Shown here piece by piece: positions 11,201-25,048 of a stretch of DNA of 41,076 nucleotides. The DNA comes from Hymenoscyphus infarciens (Eukaryota > Ascomycota > Leotiomycetes > Helotiales > Helotiaceae). Each line of letters starts with the position of its first letter. Position 1 is the stretch's first letter. Where the stretch lies: NCBI GenBank assembly GCA_001414345.1, contig LLCB01000416.1, positions 1 through 41,076 on the forward strand, in the 5' to 3' direction. Position numbers and translations under genes: made by a program. The notes below the pieces were generated by a model. It was given only the letters and a program-made list of their open reading frames with translations, ran no database searches and was not told where the DNA came from.

Positions 11201-13189
11201 AAACTAGAGAATAATAACGTAAATTAAAAACAGCTATTTATAAGATAACCTAGCCTACTTTACTTAAGTCTCTTAATATTAATTAATATTCTAAGATATA
11301 AATAACTTCGATATAAAGAGTAAGGCTATCTTAGACTAATCGCTCTCTTTATTATAGCCGACCTAGCTTATATTAATTAGTACTCTACTTTATATTATAA
11401 AAGAATAGAGAAGTAGGTTTTATTTATAGAAATAGATATAGATAATTAGAGTTATATAGAAGAACGAGACTATCTCTCTAGAGTTGTTAATAGACTCTAC
11501 TATACGACTAATCTATATAGATTCTCTTCTTTAAGAAGAAGAACCTAATAATAGTAGAATATTAATACTTTATTCCTTTTTTAACCTATACTTAACACGC
11601 TTTTAATAGTAACTTTCGAAGAAATAGAACTTATTATTAAGAATAGTTATAGCTACTTTAATATAATAAACTAGTAAATTATAGATTTTCACTATAAAGT
11701 TAGTAATCTAAGTATCTCTCTCGTCTTTAATACGAATAATACTAACTTCGTTAGTTAGTATAGAGATTTTAAAGCCTAGGAAAGTAATATACTCTTCTCG
11801 AGTATATCTTCTTTACTTAGATTATATATACTAGGCTAATCTAATTACTAGTATTATCTAAGAAGAGTTAGAAGAATAAGAAACTCTAACTCTCTATTCT
11901 TCTAAATATTCTTATATAATCTTCTAAGTTATTACTAGATCTTAAGATAATAAAGAGATAAAGTGTATTTAGCTAAGATTAGAACTCTTATAGATTTAAT
12001 AAAATAAACGAGTAATACGCTAATAAGATAATAGGCTTTTACGAGATTAAAAGCTTAAAAGTTAAAAGAGAAGAAGATATTACTACTACTAGTATTAGAG
12101 ACCTTCTGTTTTCTTAATTTACTAATTAGTTTAAGATTCTTCTCTAGAATATTTATTCTATCTTTCTAATAATAAAAAAAGAAATTTAAAGCTTTATTTA
12201 TAAATTATACCTCGTCTTAGATCTATTCGATTCTTAATACTTTATAAAGTATATATCTTATAATAGCTATATTATACTAAAAGCTAGAGTCTTCGATTTC
12301 TTATTTACGTCTAAGTAGATTTTTACTAAGGCTCTACTAATTATATATAGAAAGAATAATAATATCTTCTATTCTTTAGTAAGATATAATCTATCTAATA
12401 ATCTACTAATAAACCTCTTCTCTATACTACTAGTAGAAACAACGCTAGATAGATTTACTATTTAATAAGTCGATAAAGCGAGAGAAATAATATTTTATAA
12501 GAATATAAACGCTATCTACGACTATAAGTATATAAACATCGAGACTATATACCTAGTACTTAGCTACTTAAAAAAACTTAGTTATAAATATAAATAGATA
12601 CTTTTCTTATCTTTAATTTCTCTTTCTAGTTATTATAAGATTAGAACTCTATTCTCTTATAAAGAGAAGTAGCTATTACTCTATAGTATCTAAAATATAA
12701 AATAGTCTAGAATAATTTAAGATATTATCTAGAGAGTTTAAGAGAATTAAGAATTAAGTTTCTTACTTCTTATAAGCTTAATTAGATAATAAATATAATT
12801 ATTCTAAACTATCTTATATAATCTTTTATAGATTTAGATACTAAGAAGTAATAGATAAACCTCTTATCTATTCTAGCTCTCTAAATACTACTAATAAATC
12901 GTAGTTCTAATTTAAAGTTTCTATAGTTTCTATATTATAAAGATAATATTTATTCGAGATAACTACTACTAATAATAGTAGATATAACGTATATACTATA
13001 TAAGAAGAAAACTATGATTTCTTATTCTCTAATCGAGATCTTTTAAGACTACTATCTATTTTAATAGTAGTCTATCTATAATTAATAGAGTTAACGCTTA
13101 TAAATCGTAGAATAGATTAAATGCTTTTAATAACTAGACTAGATAATTAATTAGACGAGACTATAGTCTAATATAAACTTAATTGTCAA

Positions 13190-13950
13190 GTATATATCAA
13201 CTAGAATCTTAAAAATATATACTCTCTTATACCTCGTCTAAAGAAACTAAATTTAGAGACTAAACTTAAGTTACTCGACTACGATATAAAGAGATATAAG
13301 AGTTAGAGTTAGAGTAAGAAGAAAAAAGAGTATTTTAAGCGTATTATAGAAAATAGTATAAAAGTTAATCTTACGAAGCTAATTGATTTTAGGTTTATAA
13401 AATATAAGAGCGAGTTTATCTTACTTAGACGTAGATAGTATTCTATTCTCTAGAGTAAGAAGTATTATAATATAATACTAAGTAATTATAGTTATTAGAA
13501 AGAAATACTACGAAGATATTACTACGATTTATAGGAGCTTACTAATCCCGATAAAGATTTTTTTAGTATAGATTTTATTAATAGCGAGGAGAAGAGTAAC
13601 TTTTATAAGAATCTTAATAACGAAAATAATAGTAACGAAAATAATAGCAACGAGAATAATAGCGATAAAGACGATAGCGATAAGAGTAATAACGATAAGA
13701 AAGAAAGTAGTAATATATAAGAAAATCGAGTATTAATATAAGAAAGCTTAATAGTCTACGTAAATAAAAGTAAGTCTATAGACTACGGTTTCCTAGTAAT
13801 TCTAGCTATTTAGTAGCTTCGCTAATATTATTAGTCTACTTATATATCTATTAAGCTTTATAATATAAGGAAATTAAAACACTTATATAGCACTACTAGA
13901 CTATGTCTAAGATACTTAAGTACTACTAAGAAAATTAATATATACTCTTA
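13190..13950 (+). pseudogene. Unidentified RIP-degraded coding remnant with acidic repeat
   Basis: The plus-strand frame that includes 13229-13231 reads as a coherent lysine- and tyrosine-rich protein interrupted only by TAG/TAA, most of them where Trp or Gln codons would be expected. It contains a region rich in Asn, Asp, Ser and Glu (about 13600-13720) with short repeats of the type ENNSN / SDKDDSDK. This coherence over roughly 250 codons argues for a former gene, probably from a transposon. No family could be named. Confidence 0.4.
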
Positions 13951-15884
13951 TTTCTATTCTCGTACTTTTCTTTAAATATTATAATAAAAAGCCTCTTTAC
14001 TATAATAGTATATTATAGCACTCTTCTACTATTCTTCTTCTTTATATCTACTTAGATATACTATATATATAGAATAATACACTTATATTAGATATCTATA
14101 ACTATTTTATTCCTTATATAAAGTTTTATAGATAAGATTATAAGGTTTATAAATCTTAGCCTCTTCTTACTTTTATCTCTAGTTAGATTAACTATCTTCT
14201 AGAATACTAACTATATATAGAAAGTCTAGCTTTAATATAAACTAGGCGATTTATTTCAAATATAGTTCTACTCTATCTAGGTTATTTATTTCTTCTTTCT
14301 TTATATATTTCTAGTAATTTTATAAATTTAATTAAAGTCTACTCCTCTTCTTCGTTATATTCTACTTTCTTAATAAACCTAGTCTCTTATTTTTCACGTT
14401 CTTAAAGGAGATCTACTCTTAACTTATCTATTAGCTTCTCGTAAAGCTTAATTATAGATACTCTAGTTCTAGTTAATAATCGTGTTCTAAAACCTATATT
14501 AAGAAGAGTCTTCTCGAGTAATCGTAGTATAGAGGAATCTAGAGAGTCGAGAAGCTATATTGATTTTAGACTAAGAAGCGTAAGATCTATATTAGATACT
14601 TTAGTTGCGAATCTAGATATTATACTTCTAAAGCACTATAGTTATACTAATAGAGGATTAAACTGCTTCTATTAGAGAATTAGTTATTTAAACGATAGTA
14701 GAAGAGAAAATAGATTCTCTTATCTATATTAATCTCTCTTATTTCTTTCTAAAGATATAGAAATTAGAATAATTCTAATAATTACTCGACGATTAAAGAG
14801 TTAAATAAAATACCTCTAAAGAAGAACTCTCTCTTATTTTTCTTCTTTATTTTTAAGTTTCTAAAGAAGTATAGAAATTTAAAAAACTCTAATAATAACC
14901 TAGAAACTATAAAGTATATAAGCAAACTATTTCCTTCTATTTCTATAGTTTAAATTGAATTTTCTTATAATATTAGATTACTCTTTTTAATAAACGATAA
15001 TATTAAAGTCGTTATTTTATCTCTTAATTTACGATTTCTAACTATTATCTTTATATAATTTCCTATAATCTTATAGAATTTTATCTTCTCTTAGTACTTC
15101 TTTTTAAATTTTTCTAAAAAACTAATATATAACTATTTAAAGTTTAAATAAGTTAATAATATATAGTTATTATAAAGACTTTTAAATCTATCTCTTACTC
15201 TTCTTAATATAAAGATATTAAATCTAGAAGTAACTCTAAGTCTCTTTAAAGCTTTACTTAAAAGTGTTAAATTATCTACTAGAGAAATATCTCTTTTTAA
15301 AAAGTCTTTAATCTATATTTAGATATCTAAGAATAAAAGATTCTAGAATAATAAGAGCTTAGCTATCTAAACTCTTAGAGACTAATAAGATTTTTCTAAT
15401 ATAGACGAGATATAAGATATAATATAAGCTTTAGAAATAGAAATAATAATTTAATTATAAACTAGAGATAAGTATAAATAGACTTTAGAATTTATAACTT
15501 ATTTAATCTCTAAATTCTTCTTAATCTAAAATTAACTCTTCTTTACTTCTAAGCTCTACTCTAGACTTATTTTACTTAAGAAATACTACTTCTTATAATA
15601 GATCGTCACGTAGCTAGAGATTACGTAGACGATACTACTACCTCCTAGTATAGTAGAATAGCGATTCAGCTACTAGTTAATTCTTATGTCTTTTAGCCTA
15701 CTAGCGTAGTAGTTAAAGCTATTTATTCTACGACTATTATACTTCTAATACTTTCTCTTAATAGTTAACTACTTATCTTAAAACTAAAGATATTTTAAAT
15801 ACTTTTTAACTCTTAAAAAGTAAGATTATAGAAAAGAATAAACCTTTAAATAATAATATATTACTTATATACTAAAAAATCAAA

Positions 15885-16000
15885 GATATTAGTATATAAT
15901 AGACTCTTAGTAAATACTAGTTATTATAAAATCTCTTTAATTCAAAAAGCTCTTATCTAAGAAATAACTACTAGACTTACTAGAGCTTACTTTAAGCTTA
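15885..16000 (+). repeat. Direct repeat copy 1 of a decayed coding unit
   Basis: Begins GATATTAGTATATAATAGAC and shares most of about 115 bp with 17869-17985, 1984 bp downstream. In both, the same frame resembles ILVYNRL followed by ALI and a RLARTYLKP-like segment. Similar sequence also precedes both copies (for example the GACGAGATATA stretches near 15.40 and 17.52 kb). They look like two decayed copies of one unnamed element. Confidence 0.55.
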
Positions 16001-17868
16001 GATATATATAATAGCTTATTATCTTAAATAGCCGAGTTATCTACTATATATTTAAGACTTTAGCTATTATATATTAACGGTTTAATTTTCTTTATAATTT
16101 TACTTTTAGTAGATTATAGAGGTTTTAAAGTACTTTTAGGTTATAAGTAAAGAGTAGATTATTATAATTATTATAAGAGAAGAATATTAGAAATAGAGTT
16201 ATATATCTAATAATAGTCTAGTATAGTAGAAGAGTTTAAAAGAGAAGTAGAAATTAGTTAGTAGAGACTCTAATTATTATCTAGTAGATATCTACTAATT
16301 TATTATACTAAGTCTACTAATTATACGATTTAGTTATCTTATTATATAATCCTCTCTTCTTTTTCTTAGTCTTTAACCTCTATAGCTTATATTATATCTT
16401 ATATCTTATCTATATTTAAAAAGTCTTATTAGTCTTTCTAGCTTTAGAGAGCTATACTCTTACTTTTATTATTTTATAACTTTTTATTATTCTTAGATAT
16501 ATAAATATAAGTTAGAGACCTTTTAGTTAATACTTAACTATCTTCTTAAATAAGAGACTCTATATTAGAAAGTAGAGCTTAGAAGAGACCTAGAGTCGCT
16601 TCTAGTTCTAATATATTAAAATATTAATTAGAAAGAGATAAAGAAGTTGATTTAGAAGTCTTATAATAACTATTATATATTAACTATCTAAATTATATAT
16701 AGTAGTTCTTATACTAAGAGAGTTATTAGAATTCTTAGAAATACTTAGTATATTCTAATCTCTTAATATATAAGATACGATTTTTACTAGCTATTTATAT
16801 AGATACTAAACTCTAGTATTACTAGCTATTTAGAAGATCTCTAGAATCTTAGCTATTTAAGAATATTATTATAATAGTTTAAATCTAAGCTAAATTAAAT
16901 TTAAAATAAAAAGTAATAATAAGCTTATAAGAGATATTATTAAAGCTATTTTTAGTAAAGAAGAGTTTTTCCTTTTTATATAATAGTATAAAATATATAC
17001 TACTATTAAATAGATATGTAAGAGTATATTTAAAATAGAATAATATATATAAATACTAGGCTCTAATATAGAAGAAAAGGAAAAACTATCTCTCTTTTAT
17101 ACTAAATATAAGTATTTAAATATAGAAGATTAGATACTACTAAGGTCTAATAATAATAATAACTAAGCTCTATCTAATATAGCTAATACTAAATAATAAG
17201 AGCTAAAAAGCTAAATATATAATATCTAACTCTTAATCTCTTTTATATATAAATATTAAGTATTAATACTTTTAATATCTTTAGTTATATAAGTATTAGT
17301 TATTTATAATCTTAGCTTAGAAGTATTAGTAGTAGCCTAGAGATATTAGTAGTTTCACGAATACTAGTAAGTTAGAATAGAATAGCGTACTATTATACTC
17401 TATTCTATTATAAAACGTCAAGTAACTCTCTTCTAAAGATATCTCTCGACTAAATAGTAACTATATACTAAAAAACAAGAAGTTCTAAAGAGATAACTAA
17501 GGCTTTTTATATATAGACGAGATATAGATAGTTATATAAGCTTTAGAAGTAAAAGAATAAAAGATAAATAATTAGCTAGCTAAGCTAGAAAAGAGAATAA
17601 GCGAAATTTAAAGTAAATAAATCGCTACTCTAAACTCTTCTTAATCTAACTCTTATTTGAACTCTTATTTAAACTAATCTTCGCTTCTAAGCTTTAATTT
17701 ATATCTCTTTTAGCTATAGACTACTACTACCTTTAATATCTTCTCTTAATAAACTATCTAACTCTATTTAGAAAATATTATAAATACTCTCTAACTATAT
17801 AAAAATAAAACAACTGAAAAGATTAAATCTTTAGATAATAGTATTTTACTTTTATACTAATAATAGAA

Positions 17869-17985
17869 GATATTAGTATATAATAGACTCTATATAAATA
17901 CCGACTACTAGGGTTTACTTCTAATATATAAAGCTCTTATTTAGAGAATAATAACTAGACTAGCTAGAACTTATCTAAAACCTCG
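17869..17985 (+). repeat. Direct repeat copy 2 of a decayed coding unit
   Basis: Second copy of the unit at 15885-16000. The first 23 bases are identical and the rest differs mainly by transitions and small indels. It lies inside the inverted-repeat element that starts at 16979. Confidence 0.55.
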
Positions 17986-19467
17986 GTACTAGTCTAAATT
18001 AGACCTTACTTTTTATGATTTTTAAGATATATTTAAACTTTTAGATTATAAGAGAGAGAATACTTAGAATACTTTCGTAGTCTTTTAGATAGATAAAAAA
18101 GAAGATTATACTAAAGAAACTTTTACTACTTTTAGAAAACGCTTTTTAAGTATAGCTATACTTAGTAAGATACTAGAGTTAGAATAGTTCTTTTATATAT
18201 AGAAGAAAATTATATCTTAGCTCTAGAACGTGTCTACTCTAAATAAGAGATACTAGAATTATAACTTTACTAAGATAGTAAATAATCTTTTAGCTTTAGA
18301 TAAAGAATAATACTAAATAATACCTAGCTCTTTAATTTAAAAGAATACTCTATCTAGTCTAGAACTAAACTATCTACGATTTAATAGTAGATTTTCTATT
18401 ATTACTACTTCTAAAGTGGAATTAGACGAAGATAAATAAGTACCTTAGTTTAGACCTAAATCGCTAAAGAGAATAAAGTAGTACTTTATTATCTTAGACT
18501 TTAGATAATAATTTTAATCTTTAGTAATACTAGCTAAAACTCTACTAACTCTAGTAAGAGTCTTACTTTCCTTTACTTCTAGCTAAGCTAGAGATTCTTT
18601 AAATTAGATATAAATTAGACAGAAATACGCTCTCTATAAAACTTAGAAGTAAGCTCTTAGCGAAGTTATTACTATCTTTAATAATACTAACTAAATACTA
18701 TCTAACTCTACTCTAAACTCTCTCTAATCTATAAGACAGCTTAGATAGATTAGACTTATACTCTTTTAGTAAACGCGGATACTTACTTTTACTATAGAAT
18801 AACTAGAAGTAAAGTCTCTTTTATAAGTATTTATAAACTAGGTTAATTACGATTCGAAATCTAACTAATATCTTACTAAACACTTTTAATATATAAAGTA
18901 TTTATAAACTTAGATTAGCTACGATTTAGACTCTAATCTATCTCTCGCTTATAATAAAGTTAAAAATATAATAAATAGAATACTTATACTATCTCGATTT
19001 AGCTCTAATAATAATAATACTAAGACTTAGAACGAGTCTTTTTTAAAGAAGAGAGATATAATAGTCTATTATCTAGGCTATCTTAGATAGCTAGAGAGAT
19101 CTATTATATATAAGGTTTAGCTATAATATATTTAGCTTTTAGCTATATTCTTTTATATTATCTAATTTAAGAAGATTACATATATTTATACGTCTATCTA
19201 GACTTTTAGATAGACTTTATAGAGTTCGAGCTTTTATATTAGCTAATATTATATTATTTAGTTTTAGACTACTTATATACAGCTACCTACTCTTCTAGAG
19301 TTAGAAAAGGTCTAGTTTAGTCTTTTCTTCTATATTAGAGCCTAGTATTTATATATATTATTCTGCTTTAAACGTACTCTTATATACCTCTTCTATAGTA
19401 GTATATACTTCGTATTATTATACTAAGACTTATATACTAAGAGTATATATAACTAATATCTAAGTAC

Positions 19468-19658
19468 TATGACAGTCCTAGTTATATACGTTACTTACGT
19501 AACTAGGTTAGCCTAAGGCTTTACCGAGGCTTCGCTTAATATATATAAATAAAGCTAGAGTGTTTATACTTTTTACTTTTCTCTTTAGTTTAGTTTTTTT
19601 TAATATTAGGTACTATTTTATAAGTACTCTCTTTATATATTTATAGAAGGCTACTATA
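19468..19658 (+). repeat. 5' LTR of the Ty3/Gypsy element
   Basis: 191 bp, starting TATGACAGTCC. It keeps several CG sites (for example ACGTTACTTACG and CCGAGGCTTCG) that are TA or TG in the other LTR. A TA-rich internal stretch (TATATATAAATAAAGC, also in the 3' LTR) could be the old core promoter; this is a guess. Confidence 0.88.
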
Positions 19659-20399
19659 CTAAAACTAAACTCTCTCTCTTTACTTAGGAAGGCTTTTACT
19701 AATATTCTAATAATAATATATATATTTACTTATATTAAATCTACTAAATTTACTATCTTCTTTTATAAAGCCTAATCTATTTATATCAAGTAGTAAGGTC
19801 TAACGTTCTTCTATTAGCTATATCGAGTCCTTTAAAAGTAACTTATTAACCTAAGAACTATTCTACTCTACTTTAGAGTTAGTAGAGCTAATCCCTCTTC
19901 TCTCTTTTATTAACGTTATATTCTAATCTAGCTTAAGAACTTAACTTAAAAAAATATATATACTAGCTATTACTATACTACTACTACTACCTTCTCCTAT
20001 TAAAGTAACTACTAGTTCTTTATAGTATAAGATCTCTAAATTACTTCTATCTAACTCTATCTTATAATAAATCCTTAAAATAATAACCTTATTAATAAGT
20101 AAAGTTTATAAACTTAAAGTAAATACTTTAAATATAACTAGTACTTCTTATTAATATACCTTTATTTAGCTATAAACTCTTAATATAACTTATTTCTCTT
20201 CTATAGTTCTATTATTAAAAAAGATAAGTAGAATAGCTAATCTTTACTAATTTACTATAAAAGACGAATTTACTTATATAACCTAGAAAACTAAAATTAT
20301 AGTAAAGTTATCTATTAATACTAACTACTTTAAGTCTAAAGAAGTAAGAATAAATTTAATTTACTATTATACTTTTAAAAAAGCTTAAAACTATATTTA

Positions 20400-21050
20400 C
20401 CTAAGATATAAGTTTAATACTATTAATTAGTTTAATAGCTATAAAGAGATATTAACTTACCTTTAAAATATTACTATTAGCTCTTACTTATACTAAGAAG
20501 CTTATATCTAATATTAAGACCTTATTATATTAAAGATAGAAACTTTCTATAACTTCTATACTAAGTTCTAATAACTTATAAATAAAGCTAAAGTTCTCTT
20601 ATAAGACTAGATAGAAGACTTATAGAATAAGTTAATCTCTATATTATACTAATCTCTTATTATTACTAAGTTCTAAGCTAAGGAAAATATAAACTCTTTT
20701 TATAATCTTATAAGTAATATTAATAGTAACCTTTAAAATCTTACTTTTTAAAAAGTATAAGTAATAAACTTTTCTTCTACCTTAAACCTATATACGTCTA
20801 CTCTTATACCTACTAGCTCTTCTTCTTTTATAGCCTCTTTTATCTTTCTTAGACGCCTTAACGCCTCTACTATAAATAACTACTTAACTCTAGGACTATT
20901 AGATAAGTGCTTTAACTATAGTAAGCCTAGTTATTATATTAAAGATTATCTAAAGCTAAAGATATATAAGGTTAACTTTAAAGAGCTTAAAGAAGAAGAT
21001 ACTAGCTTAGAGTTAAGAAATAAAGAAGCTTAAAAGAAGACTCCTTCTTA
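20400..21050 (+). pseudogene. gag remnant with mutated CCHC zinc knuckle
   Basis: At about 20908-20949 the frame reads C-F-N-Y-S-K-P-S-Y-Y-I-K-D-Y. This is the retroviral-type knuckle CX2CX3GHX4C with Cys, His and Cys all changed to Tyr and both Gly to Ser, each explained by a single G-to-A or C-to-T transition. The upstream frames are degraded Gag sequence. The limits given are approximate. Confidence 0.7.
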
Positions 21051-21949
21051 GGTAAATATAAGATTAATCTCTTTAAGATTAATCTATAGTTATTAATTAA
21101 TAGAAAAGCGTTTACTTTACTTAGTATAATAACTATTAATAGATTTAGTATATAAACTACTACTCTTAGTAATCTTAGAGTAAATATCTTTTCTTTTATA
21201 AATATATAACTTAGTTATAACCTTATAAAGTTCTATAGTTTAAAGACTAATAGACTTTCTATTCTTATTAAGATTTATAAATATAATAGAGAAATTAAAA
21301 ATAAAGCTATATATTATCTCTTTTTAAATTATATCTTAGATAGTTATAAATTCTTTAATATACTATTTATCCTCTTAGACTTAGGTTTATATAATATTAT
21401 TCTTAGTTAGAGGTTCTTTAAGTACTTTTATATTAATATTAATATAACTTATTAGAAACTACTCTAGCTTAATAACTTTAAGCCTTATTTCTCTACTTAA
21501 TAGCTAACTTCTCTCTCTTAAGACACTATATAACTAAAAGACTCTATACTCTCTTACTAGAATAAAGCTAATACTTATAACTAAGCTATAAAAATAGATA
21601 AATAACACTAATAAGGTAAAAGGCTTTTAAAGCTTATAGATTACCTTAAAATTAATATTACAACCTTAGCTAGTTATATTCTAACTATATATAGTAGAGG
21701 AGGCTATAAGTTCTTAATATAAGTAAAATACTAGGTTATAAAGAAAGAACTTAAAGATATTATAAAGAAGGTACTTACTTTAGTATACTATTAGAAACTC
21801 TTTATCTTAAAAAAGTTAGACTCTATTATTAATATTTTAGCTATTTTAGTTATAGAAATATATTATTACTTACTCTAAAAGGATAGTAAGATATTTACTA
21901 TAAATATATATAAAATTAATACTATTATAGCTAATTAAGAACTAGATAT

Positions 21950-24650
21950 AGCTTTTAATATTACTCTTCTTAATAAGTATTAAGACTTTAAAGAGATATT
22001 TTCTAAGGCTATCTTAGACATCTTCTTATCTTACTAATACTATAACTATAAGATTAATCTTAAAGGTTTAAATACTTTTAAATATTCCTCTTTATATAAG
22101 ATATTTATAAAAGAGTTATTAGCTATAAAGGAATATATTTTAGAGAATCTCTATAAAGGGTTTATTAAATATAGCTAGTCCTCTTTTACTACTTCTATTC
22201 TATTTATAAAGAAAGTAGATAAAAGGCTATATTTCTATATTAACTTCTAAAAACTTAATAATCTTACTTAAAAAGACTACTATCTATTATCTCTAATTAA
22301 TAAAACGCTTATATATATTAGTTAAGCTTATATTTTTACTAAGCTAGATATCTAGTAAGCCTTCTACTATATATAAATAGATCTAGATACTAAGAAATTA
22401 ACTACTTTTTATATCTATTATAAAATATATAAGTATAAGGTTCTACTATTTAGTTTAATAAATAGCCTATCTATCTACTAGTATTATATAAATAACGTCT
22501 TATTTAACTATCTAAATAACTTTTACTCTACTTACTTAAATAATATCCTTATTTACTTATTAAACGTTCTTAAATATAAAAAGTATATATAAAAAGTCTT
22601 TTAATATCTTAAGAATACTAGGTTATAAGTTAATATTAAAAAGTATAAGTTTAATATTAAGAAGATAAAATATCTTAGGTTTATTATTAGTACTAATAGT
22701 ATTAAAGTAAACTCTAAAAAGGTCTTAATAGTATAGAAATAGTAAGCTCTAAAGATAGTAAAAGACGTTTAGAGTTTTTTTAGTTTCTATAACTTTTATT
22801 AAAAGTTTATCTAAAACTATAGTATAATTATAAAGCCCTTAGTATATCTAACGTAGAATAACATGTCTTTTAATTTTAATAAGGAGTACTAGAAAGCGTT
22901 TAAAGACTTAAAAGTAGTACTTACCTCTATACTAATCTTCTACTACTACTCTTCTAACCTTTCTACTATAATTAAGATAGACGCTTTAGATAGAATTATT
23001 ACTAGAGTATTATAATAATAATAAGCTAATAGAGAATAGTACCTTATAGCCTATTTTAGTAAGACTATATCTCTAGCTAAGTATAACTATAAAATATATA
23101 ATAAAGAGCTACTTACTATTATATACTTACTTATAAAATAGAGACTAGAACTATAAAGTACTTATTTAAAAATCTATATTTATACTAATTATAAGGTACT
23201 TAAGTACTTTATAACTACTAAGTAACTTTTACTTATTAAGTAAGGTAGGCTAAAGTCTTAGCTAAGTACTAATTTATTATTATATTCTATTTAGAGTATA
23301 AGAATAGTAAGTTAGATACTTTAACTTATAAAGTAAATAAGATACACTTATAGAAGGAACTTAAAAAGTAGTACTAGACCTATATACTTCTAATAAAGGA
23401 ATAAGTTAATATAGAAGTACTTAAAAACCTAGAGGTTAAAATAAGCTTAATTATACTAGCTCTAGTTAATAATAACTACTTCTAAGAATTATTTATACTT
23501 TTAGAACGAATCTACTAAGTAAATAAGGATGTTATAATACTTTAAGCTATATAAGTATAAGCTAAAACTAATACTAATTCCTTATATACCTTAGAAGAAG
23601 GCTTTTTACTTTACTAAAACTACTTAGTAGTACTAGATATAGATATACTAAGAATAGACCTAATTTATAAAGCTTATAATTAAATACTTTTAGCTTATCT
23701 AAGAAGGGATAAGACCTACTAGATTCTATATTTAAGATATATCTAGTAAAATATAAAAGCTAATATTATAAGATATATATAAAACTATTATAAATATAAA
23801 AGAGTAGACGTTCTTTAAGATAAAACACTTAACTATCTATACCTACTCTTAGTACTACTATATATATAGTAATATATAGTTATAGATTTTAAGTTCTTTC
23901 TAGTTAATAAGTATAGTTATAATAATATATTTATAGTAATAAACCACTTATCTAAGTAGTCTATTTTAATACTCTATTATAAGAATATTACTTCTAAATA
24001 AATAGTAAGGTTATATATTAAACACGTTCTATAATACTATAAGATTCTAAAAAGTATAATATTAGATAGAGGCTCTTACTTTATTACTATATTTTAGAGA
24101 GAGTTTACTTAAATCCTAGATATTTAGCTTTAACTCTTAACTATAAACTATACTTAAATAGATAGCTAGACTAAGATTATAAATTAATACCTTAATTAGT
24201 ATTTATAGCTATATATTAACTATTATTATACTAATTAGTCTAAGATCCTTCTAATAATAGACTATATATAGTTAGTACTACCTTATAGTACTATTAGAAT
24301 ATTACCTTTTAAGTTATAAAAAAGATATATACTAAGAACCTTATTTAACTAGCAAATACTAGAACTAGCTAATATAAAAGAATAGAAGATAATCTAGAAG
24401 GTCTTAGATATTAGCTAAGTAAATATATTAAAAGCTTAATAAAAGAAGGAATAAGACGTAAATAAATATAGATAAGATATTAATTTTAAAGTAGGAGATA
24501 TAGTCTTTATTATAATAAAGGACTAGGTAACTTAACAACTAAGCTAAAAGCTAGACTACTAGATAGCTAGCCCTTTTAAGATCTTTAAAGAAGTAGGTTC
24601 TACTTTCTAATTATAACTACTAGCTTCTATTAAAGTTTACCTTATCTTTA
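21950..24650 (+). pseudogene. pol remnant: reverse transcriptase, RNase H, integrase
   Basis: RT: around 22110-22270 the sequence reads KELLAIKEYILENLYKGFI, then FIKK, then LYFYINF-KLN, the usual start of a Ty3 RT. The catalytic YxDD box is at 22533-22544 and reads Y-L-N-N (Asp to Asn twice, G-to-A), followed by ILIY. The region 22.9-23.3 kb resembles the RNase H domain. Integrase: near 23880 DFKSFLVNKYSYNNIFIVIN; near 24060 LDRGSYFITIF with a stop where Trp is expected, followed by REFT; near 24150 a degraded AYHPQTDGQTE box. Limits approximate. Confidence 0.8.
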
Positions 24651-25048
24651 CTTCTCAGAAGTTATATAAAGCTATAGATAATCTCTTACTAAGATAGATA
24701 GTTATACTACTTCTACTAATTATTATAAATAAAGAAGAGGAATAGAAGGTTAAAGAAATACTAGCTAGTAAGAAGAGATAGTAGTCTCTCTATTACTAAA
24801 TTAAGTAGAAAAGCTATAATAAAAACCTTAATTAGTATCTAGCTTAATAACTAATATATATACTATAACTAGTAGAGAGGTTTTATTTAGAGAAGCTAAA
24901 AATAGCTAGTTCCTTAAAAGCTCTTCTACTATAGAAAGCAGTATATAAGGCTAAGAGAGAGGATTATAACGAGCTAGAGCTTAATACTCCTATATTAATA
25001 GAGGATAAAGCTACTTAGTTATAAGAGGCTCTTTTAAAGAGAGAGTAG

